Source: Paramacrobiotus metropolitanus
Taxonomy: Eukaryota > Tardigrada > Eutardigrada > Parachela > Macrobiotidae
Assembly (NCBI RefSeq): GCF_019649055.1
Contig: NW_026570222.1
Span: forward strand, 2,356,001-2,420,000
DNA: 64,000 nucleotides
Reading direction: 5' to 3'
Numbering within the stretch: the first letter of the stretch is position 1; each line of letters begins with the position of its first letter. The translations under genes and the position numbers were made by a program. Shown in pieces: positions 35,285 through 45,344 of this stretch. The notes beneath the pieces were generated by a model. That model did not search any database and was not told the origin of the DNA. It saw only the letters and a list, made by a program, of their open reading frames with translations.

Positions 35285-38200
35285 TCATTCCCGAGTAGGT
35301 GCTTCTGTCGACTCCGGCCGACTTGCTGTGTGCGAGTCGGCCGACTCGGTCAGTTGTGCCGAGGTCGGTCGTGTAGTCGGTAAGTGTCCGTGCCGGTGAG
35401 TCGATGGGTTTAAGGCCAGAAACCGTTGACCGCCCTGGATTTTATCCGTATTCGAGGCGAACCGCTGTTGGTTAAGCGCCTTCGACAAGACGAATTCCAG
35501 ATCGTCCTCCAGGGAATACTTCGTTCGTCGTTCCGTCGGGTCCGGTTTCGGCTTATACTTTGGATCGGTTAGCTGGGGTTTCTCAGTTTTCCATTCGAAC
35601 TCGAACCGTGCCGTGAGTTGGTGGAGTATTTCTCCACGGGTCAATCCTTCCGGATGCCATGACATTCCCATACACGCTTCAATAGCGTGTATCCATCCTT
35701 CATATGTTGAAGGAGCCGGGTCTCTTTGGGCCGGTGGGAACTCATAGTACATCCGTTTTCCGCTGGTGTATGTTCGTATCAACTTCCGTGCATGGTATCC
35801 CAGGTCACAGTAATGTCGTACGTTATTCTGGCTCAGTTGTCGCCAGTCGCCCTTCTCGTCTACCTTCCAGTGTTGGAGGAGTTTGAAGGCGATCCTTGGT
35901 GTGGCGAACTTTGGTCCTTTTGTCGCAAGGGCCTTTAGAGCGGCGAACGTGTACATCCATCCTGCGTCATATTCCGAGACGCTCGGCTTCGGTTTTGAAG
36001 CTGATTTAATGCCGGTATACTTCACCCTAACATTGACCAATGGAGGAATGTCGTCTGGTAGGACTTCCATCGTATCTTCATTCCATTCCGAGAGAAGAGG
36101 CTGTTGGTCAGTGTCGGGAGTCAATGATATCCGTTGACCGTACTTGCGAGGGACGTATACTCCGCCATCTGCCCCTTCGCCCTTAGGATCATCGGCTTTG
36201 TCACCGTTATCCTTTTCTTCGGGTTGCCTATCCGGTATCTCCGGTTCGGCCTGCTGTTGAGGTGCCGAGTTCGACGGTGGTGGGGGTTTACCGTTCTCGT
36301 CGTCGTCCCCGTCATCATCCTTTGGCGACCCGTTCCCAGGTGTTTGGAAATCGTCGTCGTCATCGTCATCGGTTTCTTCCTCGGAAGACGAGATTAGTTC
36401 GGATGACTTCGGTTCTTTCTTCTTAGGCGGCTTAGTCGACTTCGTCTTAGTCGACTTTGACTTTCCCTTCTGTTGGGTCAAGTCTTCTGGTTCCGGCGAA
36501 ATTTCCATAGGCGAGGACGGTGGAAGTGACTGTACATCCTTCGGTATGAACCGTCCTTTAGCGCTCCGAGTCGGCTTCGCCGTGCTTGCTCGTCCCGCTG
36601 GAGCTGATGCCGTGCCGACATATGTTGTCGGTTCATGGGGTGCTCGAGGTCGGGATAAGACTTGGACTCGTCTTTGTGACGACTGTCCTGCCGTGCGAGC
36701 TATGTGCAGCAGGTTGGCTGCTTCGTCCGACGGTTGTTCGTTGGAGTCGCTATACTCTTCGGTAGGTTCCGTACCAGCCGGAGGCTTGTCCGTGTTGACG
36801 TAAGACATCCGGAGGTTAAATTCACGCCGATGTTGTTCCGGTATGAAGTTGGGCACGGTGTATCGTACCGGTACATCGCGTTCCGCATTTGTCGTCTGAA
36901 GGGTATGTTCCGCGACCAGGGCTTCGATTCGACCTTCTATATGGTCGATGATGTCATCGATGTTGCCCTTCTTGTCCATGTACATCACGTTATAAACACG
37001 GGCAATTTGGACCAAAGTCGATCCGCGGGGGTTCCGAATGTATCCGATGCACCGTGCAATTCTAGTCGGTGTATCGTCCGCGTTTCTTGCCGCTGCACTT
37101 TTAAGTGACTTTATAAGGTCCGGTTGGATCAGCTCAGCCATCCGTCCCCATTGTCGGTGAACGGCGACTGCTAATCCGTAATCCAAAGTCCAGGCGACAA
37201 TCTGCATCATGAGTTGATGCGTCAGCCATTTTCCGGTTTCGCCTTCGACCTGTACATTGTTTGACAAGTCCTGTACCAAGGACTGGTAGATGTCCTTGCC
37301 GTTTTCCTTGGCGCTCCGTATACTACGGGTAACTTCGACGTGTACTCGAACTTTGCGGATTAATGTGTCGACCGGATCGTCCGGCTGTTCATCCGGGAGG
37401 CGTTCGCGTACATCGTCCGGGGCTGGCCACTGTGATTCATCCGTGTCCGCTCCGTGATCAAACATTTCCTTTAGGTCGCCTTTGTACCCTTCGTAGGGAT
37501 CGCCGTCTCCATGGTCGGAGATCGAGTCCTTATCTTCAATGTCCGAGACCTGATCGGATTCCACATCGGACTGTTGCTTCGATGTGGAAGGCTGATGTTG
37601 TTCGGGCGGAGTCGGTGGTTTTGGTGGATTTCGTAGCCGACCTCCTGAAGTCTTAGCTGGCTTTGTGCCTGCTCGTTGCATGACTTCTTGGAACTTCCGT
37701 TCTACCGCTTCCTTGTCGTGCGGTTCCTGTGCCTTCTCCTTCTGCGCGGTCCTTTGTGGGCCGGCATCCGAAATATCCAGGTCATCGGACGACTTATGTC
37801 GTTTAGCCGGGTTAGGTTTAGGCGTTTTGACCGTTGAGTCCGACTTCGGTTTGGTCGGCTCCTTAGCCTCCGGCTTGACTGGTTTCTTCAGAACTTCTGT
37901 CGGTTGCGGTTTAGGAGGCTGTTTCGCTGCTTCCTTCTTGGCCTTCCGTTTATCCTTGTGGGATTTTGCGGAATTAGCCGAGTTGATGACCTTGGTGCCC
38001 TGATCGTCGTCGATCTGGACAGAAGGTTGTCTGGTCGGAGGGGGAACTTTCATCTTAACGACGGGTTGTTGTACCGTCTTTTTGGTCGACTTGGGTTCCG
38101 GAGCGGTGGTTTTGCGTGGAGTCGGTGTAGCCGCTTGTAAGGCTTTAGGTCGGCTCCTTTCCGCTCGGTAATGTTCTCCCATTCGTTTCATCACGTCGGC

Positions 38201-39205
38201 CATCTTCTCGGTAAGTCGGTCGTGATCACGCCGAGCTTCCGTGGTGTTTCCAACTATACTGGCACGTCGGATTCTCAGCGAATGCCAGAGTTCCTTATCC
38301 TCTGGGTACGCCATGTCGATGCAGACGTCCTGTTCCAGCCTCGTCAAGTCCTTTACATGTTGTAAGGCTAGGTCGTCATGGAATTCTCGCGACGAGTCTT
38401 GAGGTGGTTTCTCCGTGGCCGTACTCCGTTTGGTCGGTATGTTATCCGACTTGGTCGTCGACTCGTTCGTTCGAGACTCGTCTATTGTTAGACGTGGACC
38501 AGAGTGAACGGAGGTCGGTTCGTCCCTTTGTGGTGACGTTTCGACCGTGGTTCCGACTCGCGCTTCCGAAGGGGATGTTGTATCCATCGCTTCTTCGGTT
38601 TTCTTTGGTTTCGTTGGGGTGTTCCGAGGTGAGAACCTAGGTGGTTTCTCAGTCGTCGGTTGACTTGGCAGCTTAGTCGGCTGGGATGCTGATCGAGTCG
38701 GCGAAATCTGCTTCACCGGCGATCTACCTCGTTTCGGTATAGATCCCTTCGTTGGTGCCGCTGCCTTTTGGTGCATGGAGTCGTCGGAGTCGATGTTGTC
38801 CGCGTTCTCCTCTTCTTCGCTGCTATCCGACATTGTTATCGGAATCTTCTCGGTAACCTCTTCTCCAGGCCGAGGTTGAATCTCCAATGTGTAGGCGCCC
38901 GGGTTGATGCTCGGGTTGCGGAGCCGCTGAATCGTCTGGATCATGTTCGTATCCAGCGGGAGTTGTCGTAACTCCTGCTTTCCGCATCGCAGAGTAACCA
39001 ACCTTCTCAGGACTTTGTCTCTATCCTGGATGGTAGCATGGATCTTCTGGGCCATTTGAGTCTGTTGCTCTTCTGTCATGGTCCGATCTCGGATACCTCC
39101 TTGAAGTTGTGCTTCGTAGAGTATCCGTTGAAGGTCCAGCGTTTTGGCTTGGCCGACTAGCTTCTTATGGACGGCCGGAGTAAACAAGGCTTTTGCTCCC
39201 ATCAC
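35285..39205 (-). CDS. Accessory ORF B (1306 codons), unrecognised, charged and partly disordered
   Basis: I do not recognise this protein. The first ATG is at 39202; the frame stays open upstream into the end of accessory ORF A, which stops at 39262, so the two overlap in frames one base apart. Roughly the first 600 residues are Lys/Pro/Ser/Glu-rich and low complexity. A folded helical block follows (LIRKVRVHVEVTRSIRSA through AELIQPDLIKSLKSAA). Then comes a second disordered part with a run of seven Asp. The C-terminal 250 residues look folded (WMYTFAALKALATKG, NVRHYCDLGYHARKLIRTYT, MYYEF), vaguely like a winged-helix but unproven. There are no enzyme motifs. Its size and charge would suit a nucleic-acid-binding structural protein. 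Confidence 0.75.
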   Translation of the reverse strand: MMGAKALFTPAVHKKLVGQAKTLDLQRILYEAQLQGGIRDRTMTEEQQTQMAQKIHATIQDRDKVLRRLVTLRCGKQELRQLPLDTNMIQTIQRLRNPSINPGAYTLEIQPRPGEEVTEKIPITMSDSSEEEENADNIDSDDSMHQKAAAPTKGSIPKRGRSPVKQISPTRSASQPTKLPSQPTTEKPPRFSPRNTPTKPKKTEEAMDTTSPSEARVGTTVETSPQRDEPTSVHSGPRLTIDESRTNESTTKSDNIPTKRSTATEKPPQDSSREFHDDLALQHVKDLTRLEQDVCIDMAYPEDKELWHSLRIRRASIVGNTTEARRDHDRLTEKMADVMKRMGEHYRAERSRPKALQAATPTPRKTTAPEPKSTKKTVQQPVVKMKVPPPTRQPSVQIDDDQGTKVINSANSAKSHKDKRKAKKEAAKQPPKPQPTEVLKKPVKPEAKEPTKPKSDSTVKTPKPNPAKRHKSSDDLDISDAGPQRTAQKEKAQEPHDKEAVERKFQEVMQRAGTKPAKTSGGRLRNPPKPPTPPEQHQPSTSKQQSDVESDQVSDIEDKDSISDHGDGDPYEGYKGDLKEMFDHGADTDESQWPAPDDVRERLPDEQPDDPVDTLIRKVRVHVEVTRSIRSAKENGKDIYQSLVQDLSNNVQVEGETGKWLTHQLMMQIVAWTLDYGLAVAVHRQWGRMAELIQPDLIKSLKSAAARNADDTPTRIARCIGYIRNPRGSTLVQIARVYNVMYMDKKGNIDDIIDHIEGRIEALVAEHTLQTTNAERDVPVRYTVPNFIPEQHRREFNLRMSYVNTDKPPAGTEPTEEYSDSNEQPSDEAANLLHIARTAGQSSQRRVQVLSRPRAPHEPTTYVGTASAPAGRASTAKPTRSAKGRFIPKDVQSLPPSSPMEISPEPEDLTQQKGKSKSTKTKSTKPPKKKEPKSSELISSSEEETDDDDDDDFQTPGNGSPKDDDGDDDENGKPPPPSNSAPQQQAEPEIPDRQPEEKDNGDKADDPKGEGADGGVYVPRKYGQRISLTPDTDQQPLLSEWNEDTMEVLPDDIPPLVNVRVKYTGIKSASKPKPSVSEYDAGWMYTFAALKALATKGPKFATPRIAFKLLQHWKVDEKGDWRQLSQNNVRHYCDLGYHARKLIRTYTSGKRMYYEFPPAQRDPAPSTYEGWIHAIEACMGMSWHPEGLTRGEILHQLTARFEFEWKTEKPQLTDPKYKPKPDPTERRTKYSLEDDLEFVLSKALNQQRFASNTDKIQGGQRFLALNPSTHRHGHLPTTRPTSAQLTESADSHTASRPESTEAPTRE

Positions 39206-39261
39206 TTTCCGCGACGGGCTCGGCTTCTCTTCGGCCGGTGGTAGGGAAGACGGAGTCGCCT

Positions 39262-42200
39262 TCAGGATTTCAAGAGTTGTTCCTTGGTCCTGACTGGGAC
39301 TGGTGATGGCGACTTCGACGGGAAGAGCCGCCTGCGTGGTCCATGCTCTTCGACGTTATCCGTCGTTTTCGGCTTCCGTGCAAATTTTGGTGAGTTCGAT
39401 CCACCTGGTTGGAGGGTAAGTCGCCCATCGGGTGTTCGTTCACTCTGTGGTTCTCTTTGTGAGAGCCCAGGTAACGTTGTAGGTCGTTCCAGGGGCTTAG
39501 GTCGGATTACTTCTGTTGTTCCGACTTCCTCCGAAGTATCCATCGGTTCATCGTCGCCTTCAAGTGGTGGTACTGGTACTTCGTCCATCGGCTCGTCTTG
39601 GTGACTCACCGGTGGAACTACCTGTGTCGGTTTGACAGGTTGTACCTTTGGCTTTTTCGCGGATGGCGGTCTCCTCGATTTCTTCTGTTCTTCCGCTTCT
39701 TTCCGTTTGTAGAAGTCGTCTACGAAAGACTGGATCATGGCTACCAATGTTTGTAGCCGTTCCTGATTCTTAGCTGACCACACTGTTGTTGGTCGAAGGA
39801 TAAATCGGGCTTCCTTGGTGTTGTTCTCCAAGTGTCCGAGGTTGATGTCGATCTGACAATACTGTGGACTCCGTTGGTCGGTTTCGTCCATCATTTTTCG
39901 GAGTTCGAGTATAACAGCGTCCGCTCGCAGTAACTGTGTGTTAACTGCTTTTATCCATTCAAGGTCGGGTTTGGCTGGTGGGGCTGGAGGTGGAAGTCGG
40001 ACTGAGTCGAAACTCGGTTTCCGAGCCGTCTGGATCTTTGTGATCCGAGACGACCGACCTTCAGCCATGGCGTTTGTTGCCACGCTGGTCGACTTCTCTT
40101 CGTCGTCCCGTTGCTTTTCCTCCTCGTACTCGTTCACCCTAGTTTCCAACCATGATGTAGTACGAATCAGGTGTTGTCGAGTCCTGGTCGTTTGGGGGGC
40201 GTCCGGATGACAAAGTCGTCGTATGAACCGAGCGTTATTTCCCCAGGCCAGGATGTCTCGATCTAAGTCGTTTGCTTCCTGACTGTTATCGACACAGAAA
40301 TTTCGGCGGGCTCTCATCTCTGTGATGAGTTCCGCTACTCGGGTCAACAGTTTGACTATATGTGGCGCGACCGTACTCGGCAACTCGTCCGTGTCCGGTA
40401 TGGCTTCCATAATCCGAGCTTCTGTAGCCGGAGACATGGGCCGGTCGGCCATTTCCATCGGTTTCGATTGAGCCAAACTCGTTGTTGAGGTCGGCTGGAG
40501 CTGAATCCGAGCTGTTGTCGAAGTCGGTTTGCTCGAAGTAGTCGGCTGTTGCGGACCACGTTTTTCTCGGCGGGTTCTTTCTGCCATCGAATCGCGTCGT
40601 AGCATGTCGATCTCTGCTTCTATATCCTGGACGTGCATCTGGGAAATCCTGAGTTGATCTCCGATTGCCGTCCGTATGTTGCGGATGGTCGGATCTGTTC
40701 CGTCCATACTATCGACTTGTCTTTGTAAGTCGGCAGCAATCTTCTTAGCACGCGCCAACCTCCGATCAAGTTCTTCCCGCTGTTCGGCCATTGTGGGCTC
40801 GGGCGGTTGCTGTGAAGTGGTCGGCTGTGACTGAGTGGAAGGCGGCTGAACCCTTTGTGGGTTAGTTTCTAGGATTTTCCACAAATCTTCGACCCGCCTT
40901 GAGCAGATAGTATACTGCTGGTCCAAGGCGTCACGCATCTGTCTCTCCGTAGCGTTGTTAGGATCGAGCTCCCGGAGTTGTTTTCCGAGTTTTTCCATAA
41001 CTTCGACCGCTTCTCGATATTGTTCTTCGACTTCGCCGATGTTGACTTCTTTTTGTTCAACTACTTCGGTGAATGGGAGTTCGACGTCGAGTCCAACTGA
41101 TGGGACTGGAGAAGGTATTTTCTCCCGAGCTGGTACTGGCGCTCCCGCTTTGTTCGGGTTTGCCAAGTACTGTTTGACGTAATCGATCACCGACTGGAGT
41201 GCTTCGATTAGCCGGTCTCGGTTCAGACCTGGCGGTGGAATTTCCCATGAGCCTAGAGTATCGGCCCAATCCAACTCGAGTCGTAGTGCTCGGTCGATTC
41301 GGGTGAGGTCGGTTTCCTCTTGTTCCGTTAGGGTTCCGCTAAGTCGGTGGAAGAAAATATCGGCTAGGTCCTGTCCAGCTTGGGTGATTATATCCATGTT
41401 GGCGATTGGGTTTTCCATCGGTGTCGTGCCGACTAGAGTCATCACCGCTGTCGTAGTCGGTGCTGCTCGACGAGGTGGCGATGGGGTCGGAATCCGCTTA
41501 GAATATGCCGGTTCCGCGTCGAGGATCTCTGTGATCCGTTCGACTACCGACCTGAGTTGCCGTTCGTCGGCCTCGGTTGGTTCACTTTTACCCATGAGGA
41601 TGTCCGCCTTTTTCAGGTAGGCCATCAGATCGTTCATCTTCTGTCTCGCCACTTTAAGAGTTTCAGGATCGGACGGTGTCTCGTTGACAAAGGATCGCTG
41701 GAGGTGTTCCAGTAGATTCCACCCGTCAGTTATTATTCCAGCCATCTTTTCCCTGCGGCTTTTCCGCATTGCCGAGTGCATTTCCATGGCCGATGAGGTC
41801 GACGGTAATGCATCCGAAGTCTCCGTGTCGGAGTCGGCTGGTCGGCGTTGGCTTCGGCTATAGTCCCGCAGCTGGTTTATGCCGTTCTGGACAAGTTGGG
41901 AATGGACTCCCGGTTCAATCACGCCTGGTTGTATCAGGTTTCTCACAAGTTGTATGTGAGTGGTGAATTCGGAGATTGTCTTCTGAGCGTTCGGCTCGAA
42001 TCTCTTCTCAGCGCGCTGCTGAATCCGTTTCAGGACATCTTCTGCCTCTTGTATGGCCATTCTGCCCTGGGCGATGACTGTGTCACTTGCCAAGGTTGTC
42101 AACGTTACGGCCTGTGTGGTCGTTGTTGGCGTTAAAACTGAGGCAAGGTGAACTTGCTGTTCCTCTGACTGGATACGTCTGTCCAAGTCGGTGTGCCAAT

Positions 42201-45168
42201 TGTACAGTTGTTTGTACTGGTCGAGTAAGGCTTGGAATTCTTGAGGGTGGCTATCGTCCCCTGTTGGAAGAGTAGCCATCCGTTGCCTAGTTTCGTTCGA
42301 CTGGGCGATGACATCCTCCCGTTCCTTTTTTAATTCGGCCAATCTTCGGATGCGTTCCGAGTTAGACACTTGGGGATCCAGTGAGTGTGTCCCCCTGGCG
42401 ACCTGTGTGGTCGGCGGCGGTGGTGACGATATCGGTGAAGTTCTGATGTCTTCTGGAATCGTCGTAGATCCTTCCGTGTTGGAGGTCGGGAATTTCTCTG
42501 ACCAACCAGCCCTGTCTATACGGCCTATGGCTGCTCGAAGTCGGTTCTTATCCTCCTTTGTGGTAGGCGTACCAGACTTCATCAGATCCTCAACCGACTT
42601 TATGTCGGTTATGAGATCGTTAATCTTATTAAACTTGAAGTCGAGGCTTCCCGGCCAGGCGTGGTCGTAGATGTGTTGAATGGTCTGTTTGCCTATGAGA
42701 ATCGCCTTCCAAGCTTCTGTCGGCTGGCCATCCGCTGCGATTTGAGCTGTCATTACGTGATAGGACGGAACCTGTTGTTCGGCACCTTGTGGGTCGCTCT
42801 GGATCATCTGTTGTATCCGTCGAACGTGTTGGTTCAGCCGTACGGCCTGGTCGTCTGTGGCCGGGTATCCTGGTGCTGTGAGTCGTCCAGCTATCCGGAG
42901 ACTTGTGTGAAGGGCGCTGATTCTAGTGGCTGTCCCGTCCACAGTCGTCTGGGTCTGTGGTGTCATCCTCCAGTGGTCGAGGAGTCGTTCTCCCCTAACG
43001 AGGATTGGTTGGATCTGCTCCGGTGTAAGTACTCTCACTGCATCCGACCTCCGTTCGGCCGCTTCCAGATTCTGAATCAACTGGGGGTGTCGCTCGGCTC
43101 TGTTGCGAGCATTCCTCATCCTGTTACTAATTGCTGTCAGCAAGGCCAATTCCGTCAGCGCTGCGATAACTGCTCGGTCGCCGTTAAGGTTAATGGCTTC
43201 CGGAGTTCCTTTGGGAGTGTCTTCTAGTACCGCGTCAATTCGTCCGATGACTATGTTAGTCATCCGGAGAAGATCCCTTAGCTCCTGCAGTGTTGGGAGA
43301 GGTTCTACAGGTGGTCCTTGTTGGACTTGCTGTACCGGATTCAGCGATGGGAATGGGACCATGATAGGTGGCATATCCGAGCCTACATTCAACGCTACTA
43401 TTGGTTGGGGTTGACTCGTTGGGACGGCCGCTTGTTGGGTCGTCGTCGGCTGGAGAGCTCGGATTTCATTCTCCTGCTCCATGTATTTCTTTGTCCAGTG
43501 GTCAATCAGTTCGAGATTGCTCTGGAAAATTCGATGATGATGTTCCTTGGTCGGATCGAGTGTGGGCAGGCGTCGCTTCGCCTCGTCGATCCTGTGGAGG
43601 TATTCGTTGCGTTTTTGCGCTAAAGCGTCCAGCCGAGCTAACCGGATTTCCTCATCAATCACCGCCTGTGTGGTCGGTGCTGAGACTCCGGACGAGCGCA
43701 AGTTCTGTTCCTCGGCTCGTATCTTCCTTTCCAGGTGAGCGGCCTGATCGGTACATTGTTGTTCCTCTCGGCCTATCCTTCCCATCTCGGCCGAGTAGTT
43801 CTCCGATGTATGGGGGATTCTTGTGTAACTCATTCTGAGTTTCACTGCCTCCTTCATAGCCTCCTCCTTCTGGACGCGGAGTTTTCCGATCTCCAACGAC
43901 GGTGTTCGGCCAGGCACTTGTTGGCCTTCCGAAGTCGACGGAGTTGGCTGGGACGTCGGTACGACAACCTGTGTGGTTATCGAGAAAGGGTCTGGTTCTG
44001 GGTCTCCCAGTCTCTGGGCCACATTCCGGGCTACTGCCTGCTGGCAGATTCGGAGGGATTGCTGTTCCCTTTGATAGAGCGTCTTGGTAGCCTCGTTCAG
44101 CCGTGTCTCATTATAAGAGAGCTGATTTAATAGTGCCGCTCGATAGTCGGCGTGGCTTGGATCCATCTGCGAAGTCTGCGTCAACGCGTGGCTAATCGTG
44201 TCTATGTGAGCACGAGCCAATTTCGCTTGTTGGCGGAGTTCTTCGTCCGTCCTTCCGTTGGTGTTAATTTCTTGGACGACCACCAAAGGTGGAGGCATCG
44301 ACGTTACGACCTGTGTGGCCGTCGTCGAAACAGGCACTTGTTGGCTCTGTCCTCCGACCTGACCTCTGTGCTGATTTAGTCGGTTCATTAAGTGGGTCGT
44401 CGCATTCGGATCCATCCAGGAACTTTGTTGTCCAGGTGGTCGGAGATGAGTCGGCGAAGTCGGTGGCGTGAGCAATATCGGCCTTGGTGGCGAAAGTGTG
44501 CCATCCGGTTTGATCATACTGATCGTTGCGATTTGTGGGGGTGGCATTCCCGACGTTGGCGGAATTGATGCAAATCGCATCGCCGGTGGGGTGTATGGAA
44601 AACTACTCGGCGCCAATGTGGGCGTCGTGTAGATCGGACCGGGTATGTTGGCCATCCCTGGCGCCATTGTGGGCACCATGTAAATCGTTGCTGGCGTGTT
44701 CGCCATCCCTGACACCATTGTCGGTGACGGGTAAGCTGCTCCGGTGATCATTGTTGATGCCGAGCTGGTCGGTCCGACTATTGTTGTCGGTACCGACCAC
44801 TGGTATGGTGGCATTTGACCATGTGGGTCTGCTGCCGTTACCGGAGTCGTTTGACTCGTTCCAGTACCGAGGTTCCACAGACAGCCTGTGGTGTCGACTG
44901 CTGTGTTCGGCGGCAAAACCTGCGGCGGTATCGCTCCACGTTGGGGCCCGACCGTAAGACCTGCTAACACATTAGCTGTTAAGTTAGCACTTGGATTATC
45001 TACCTGCGGTAAAGGCGTCTGTGTGGCCGACCGCGAATTATCCGATCGCGATGTCGAGCGATGACTCGTGTAAGAAGTCGGGTAGGGCTGTGATCGGTTC
45101 GATCCGCTGCCACTACGTCCGCTATTTGATCCGCTGGAAGGTGGGTCGTGTCGGTGACGGCCTGACAT
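39262..45168 (-). CDS. Accessory ORF A (1968 codons), repeated helical modules, unrecognised
   Basis: The ATG at 45168 sits 9 bases after a strong splice-acceptor-like site. The first 300 residues are Pro/Thr/Gly-rich. Then come at least six related coiled-coil hairpin modules of about 70 residues: an Arg/Glu/Ala helix, a short turn such as LDPNNATERQ, LDPTKEHHHR, MDPSHADYRA or MDGTDPTIRN, and a second helix ending near EEQ. A second class of helical modules of about 80 residues alternates with them (for example DLMAYLKKADILMGKSEPTE). Modules are joined by Thr/Gln/Pro linkers such as PTTTQAV, encoded by the TNTGT-loop hairpins. The C-terminus is disordered. No known domain, catalytic motif or membrane segment was seen. 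A filament or capsid-associated scaffold is possible; this is inference. Confidence 0.8.
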   Translation of the reverse strand: MSGRHRHDPPSSGSNSGRSGSGSNRSQPYPTSYTSHRSTSRSDNSRSATQTPLPQVDNPSANLTANVLAGLTVGPQRGAIPPQVLPPNTAVDTTGCLWNLGTGTSQTTPVTAADPHGQMPPYQWSVPTTIVGPTSSASTMITGAAYPSPTMVSGMANTPATIYMVPTMAPGMANIPGPIYTTPTLAPSSFPYTPPAMRFASIPPTSGMPPPQIATISMIKPDGTLSPPRPILLTPPTSPTHLRPPGQQSSWMDPNATTHLMNRLNQHRGQVGGQSQQVPVSTTATQVVTSMPPPLVVVQEINTNGRTDEELRQQAKLARAHIDTISHALTQTSQMDPSHADYRAALLNQLSYNETRLNEATKTLYQREQQSLRICQQAVARNVAQRLGDPEPDPFSITTQVVVPTSQPTPSTSEGQQVPGRTPSLEIGKLRVQKEEAMKEAVKLRMSYTRIPHTSENYSAEMGRIGREEQQCTDQAAHLERKIRAEEQNLRSSGVSAPTTQAVIDEEIRLARLDALAQKRNEYLHRIDEAKRRLPTLDPTKEHHHRIFQSNLELIDHWTKKYMEQENEIRALQPTTTQQAAVPTSQPQPIVALNVGSDMPPIMVPFPSLNPVQQVQQGPPVEPLPTLQELRDLLRMTNIVIGRIDAVLEDTPKGTPEAINLNGDRAVIAALTELALLTAISNRMRNARNRAERHPQLIQNLEAAERRSDAVRVLTPEQIQPILVRGERLLDHWRMTPQTQTTVDGTATRISALHTSLRIAGRLTAPGYPATDDQAVRLNQHVRRIQQMIQSDPQGAEQQVPSYHVMTAQIAADGQPTEAWKAILIGKQTIQHIYDHAWPGSLDFKFNKINDLITDIKSVEDLMKSGTPTTKEDKNRLRAAIGRIDRAGWSEKFPTSNTEGSTTIPEDIRTSPISSPPPPTTQVARGTHSLDPQVSNSERIRRLAELKKEREDVIAQSNETRQRMATLPTGDDSHPQEFQALLDQYKQLYNWHTDLDRRIQSEEQQVHLASVLTPTTTTQAVTLTTLASDTVIAQGRMAIQEAEDVLKRIQQRAEKRFEPNAQKTISEFTTHIQLVRNLIQPGVIEPGVHSQLVQNGINQLRDYSRSQRRPADSDTETSDALPSTSSAMEMHSAMRKSRREKMAGIITDGWNLLEHLQRSFVNETPSDPETLKVARQKMNDLMAYLKKADILMGKSEPTEADERQLRSVVERITEILDAEPAYSKRIPTPSPPRRAAPTTTAVMTLVGTTPMENPIANMDIITQAGQDLADIFFHRLSGTLTEQEETDLTRIDRALRLELDWADTLGSWEIPPPGLNRDRLIEALQSVIDYVKQYLANPNKAGAPVPAREKIPSPVPSVGLDVELPFTEVVEQKEVNIGEVEEQYREAVEVMEKLGKQLRELDPNNATERQMRDALDQQYTICSRRVEDLWKILETNPQRVQPPSTQSQPTTSQQPPEPTMAEQREELDRRLARAKKIAADLQRQVDSMDGTDPTIRNIRTAIGDQLRISQMHVQDIEAEIDMLRRDSMAERTRREKRGPQQPTTSSKPTSTTARIQLQPTSTTSLAQSKPMEMADRPMSPATEARIMEAIPDTDELPSTVAPHIVKLLTRVAELITEMRARRNFCVDNSQEANDLDRDILAWGNNARFIRRLCHPDAPQTTRTRQHLIRTTSWLETRVNEYEEEKQRDDEEKSTSVATNAMAEGRSSRITKIQTARKPSFDSVRLPPPAPPAKPDLEWIKAVNTQLLRADAVILELRKMMDETDQRSPQYCQIDINLGHLENNTKEARFILRPTTVWSAKNQERLQTLVAMIQSFVDDFYKRKEAEEQKKSRRPPSAKKPKVQPVKPTQVVPPVSHQDEPMDEVPVPPLEGDDEPMDTSEEVGTTEVIRPKPLERPTTLPGLSQREPQSERTPDGRLTLQPGGSNSPKFARKPKTTDNVEEHGPRRRLFPSKSPSPVPVRTKEQLLKS

Positions 45169-45176
45169 TGTCGCTT

Positions 45177-45209
45177 GCTGTCAAGGAAAGGAAATACGGC
45201 GCGTTAGAA
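45177..45209 (-). promoter_or_regulatory. Candidate 3' splice site before accessory ORF A
   Basis: In sense the order is branch-point-like TTCTAAC (CTAAC at 45207-45203), pyrimidine tract TTTCCTTTCC, then TTGACAG, with the exon starting at 45177, nine bases before the ORF's ATG. The branch A is about 27 bases from the AG, a textbook arrangement. The exon is in phase 0 with the ATG. Confidence 0.6.
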
Positions 45210-45344
45210 TTCTACCAACTCCCGTACATTCAACTGAAGATGTTCCGGTCAACTGAAGAGGTTCCATTTCGACACCAAAGGTCCATCTATACCTAGCTAC
45301 TGTTGAGCTACTTAAAACTTATTCTAAGTTTTACGCCTATGGCC

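Noticed and set aside
32887-45168. Idea that one accessory ORF is a retroviral-type envelope protein
   Set aside because: No signal peptide, membrane anchor or glycoprotein-like Cys pattern is visible in any of the three.
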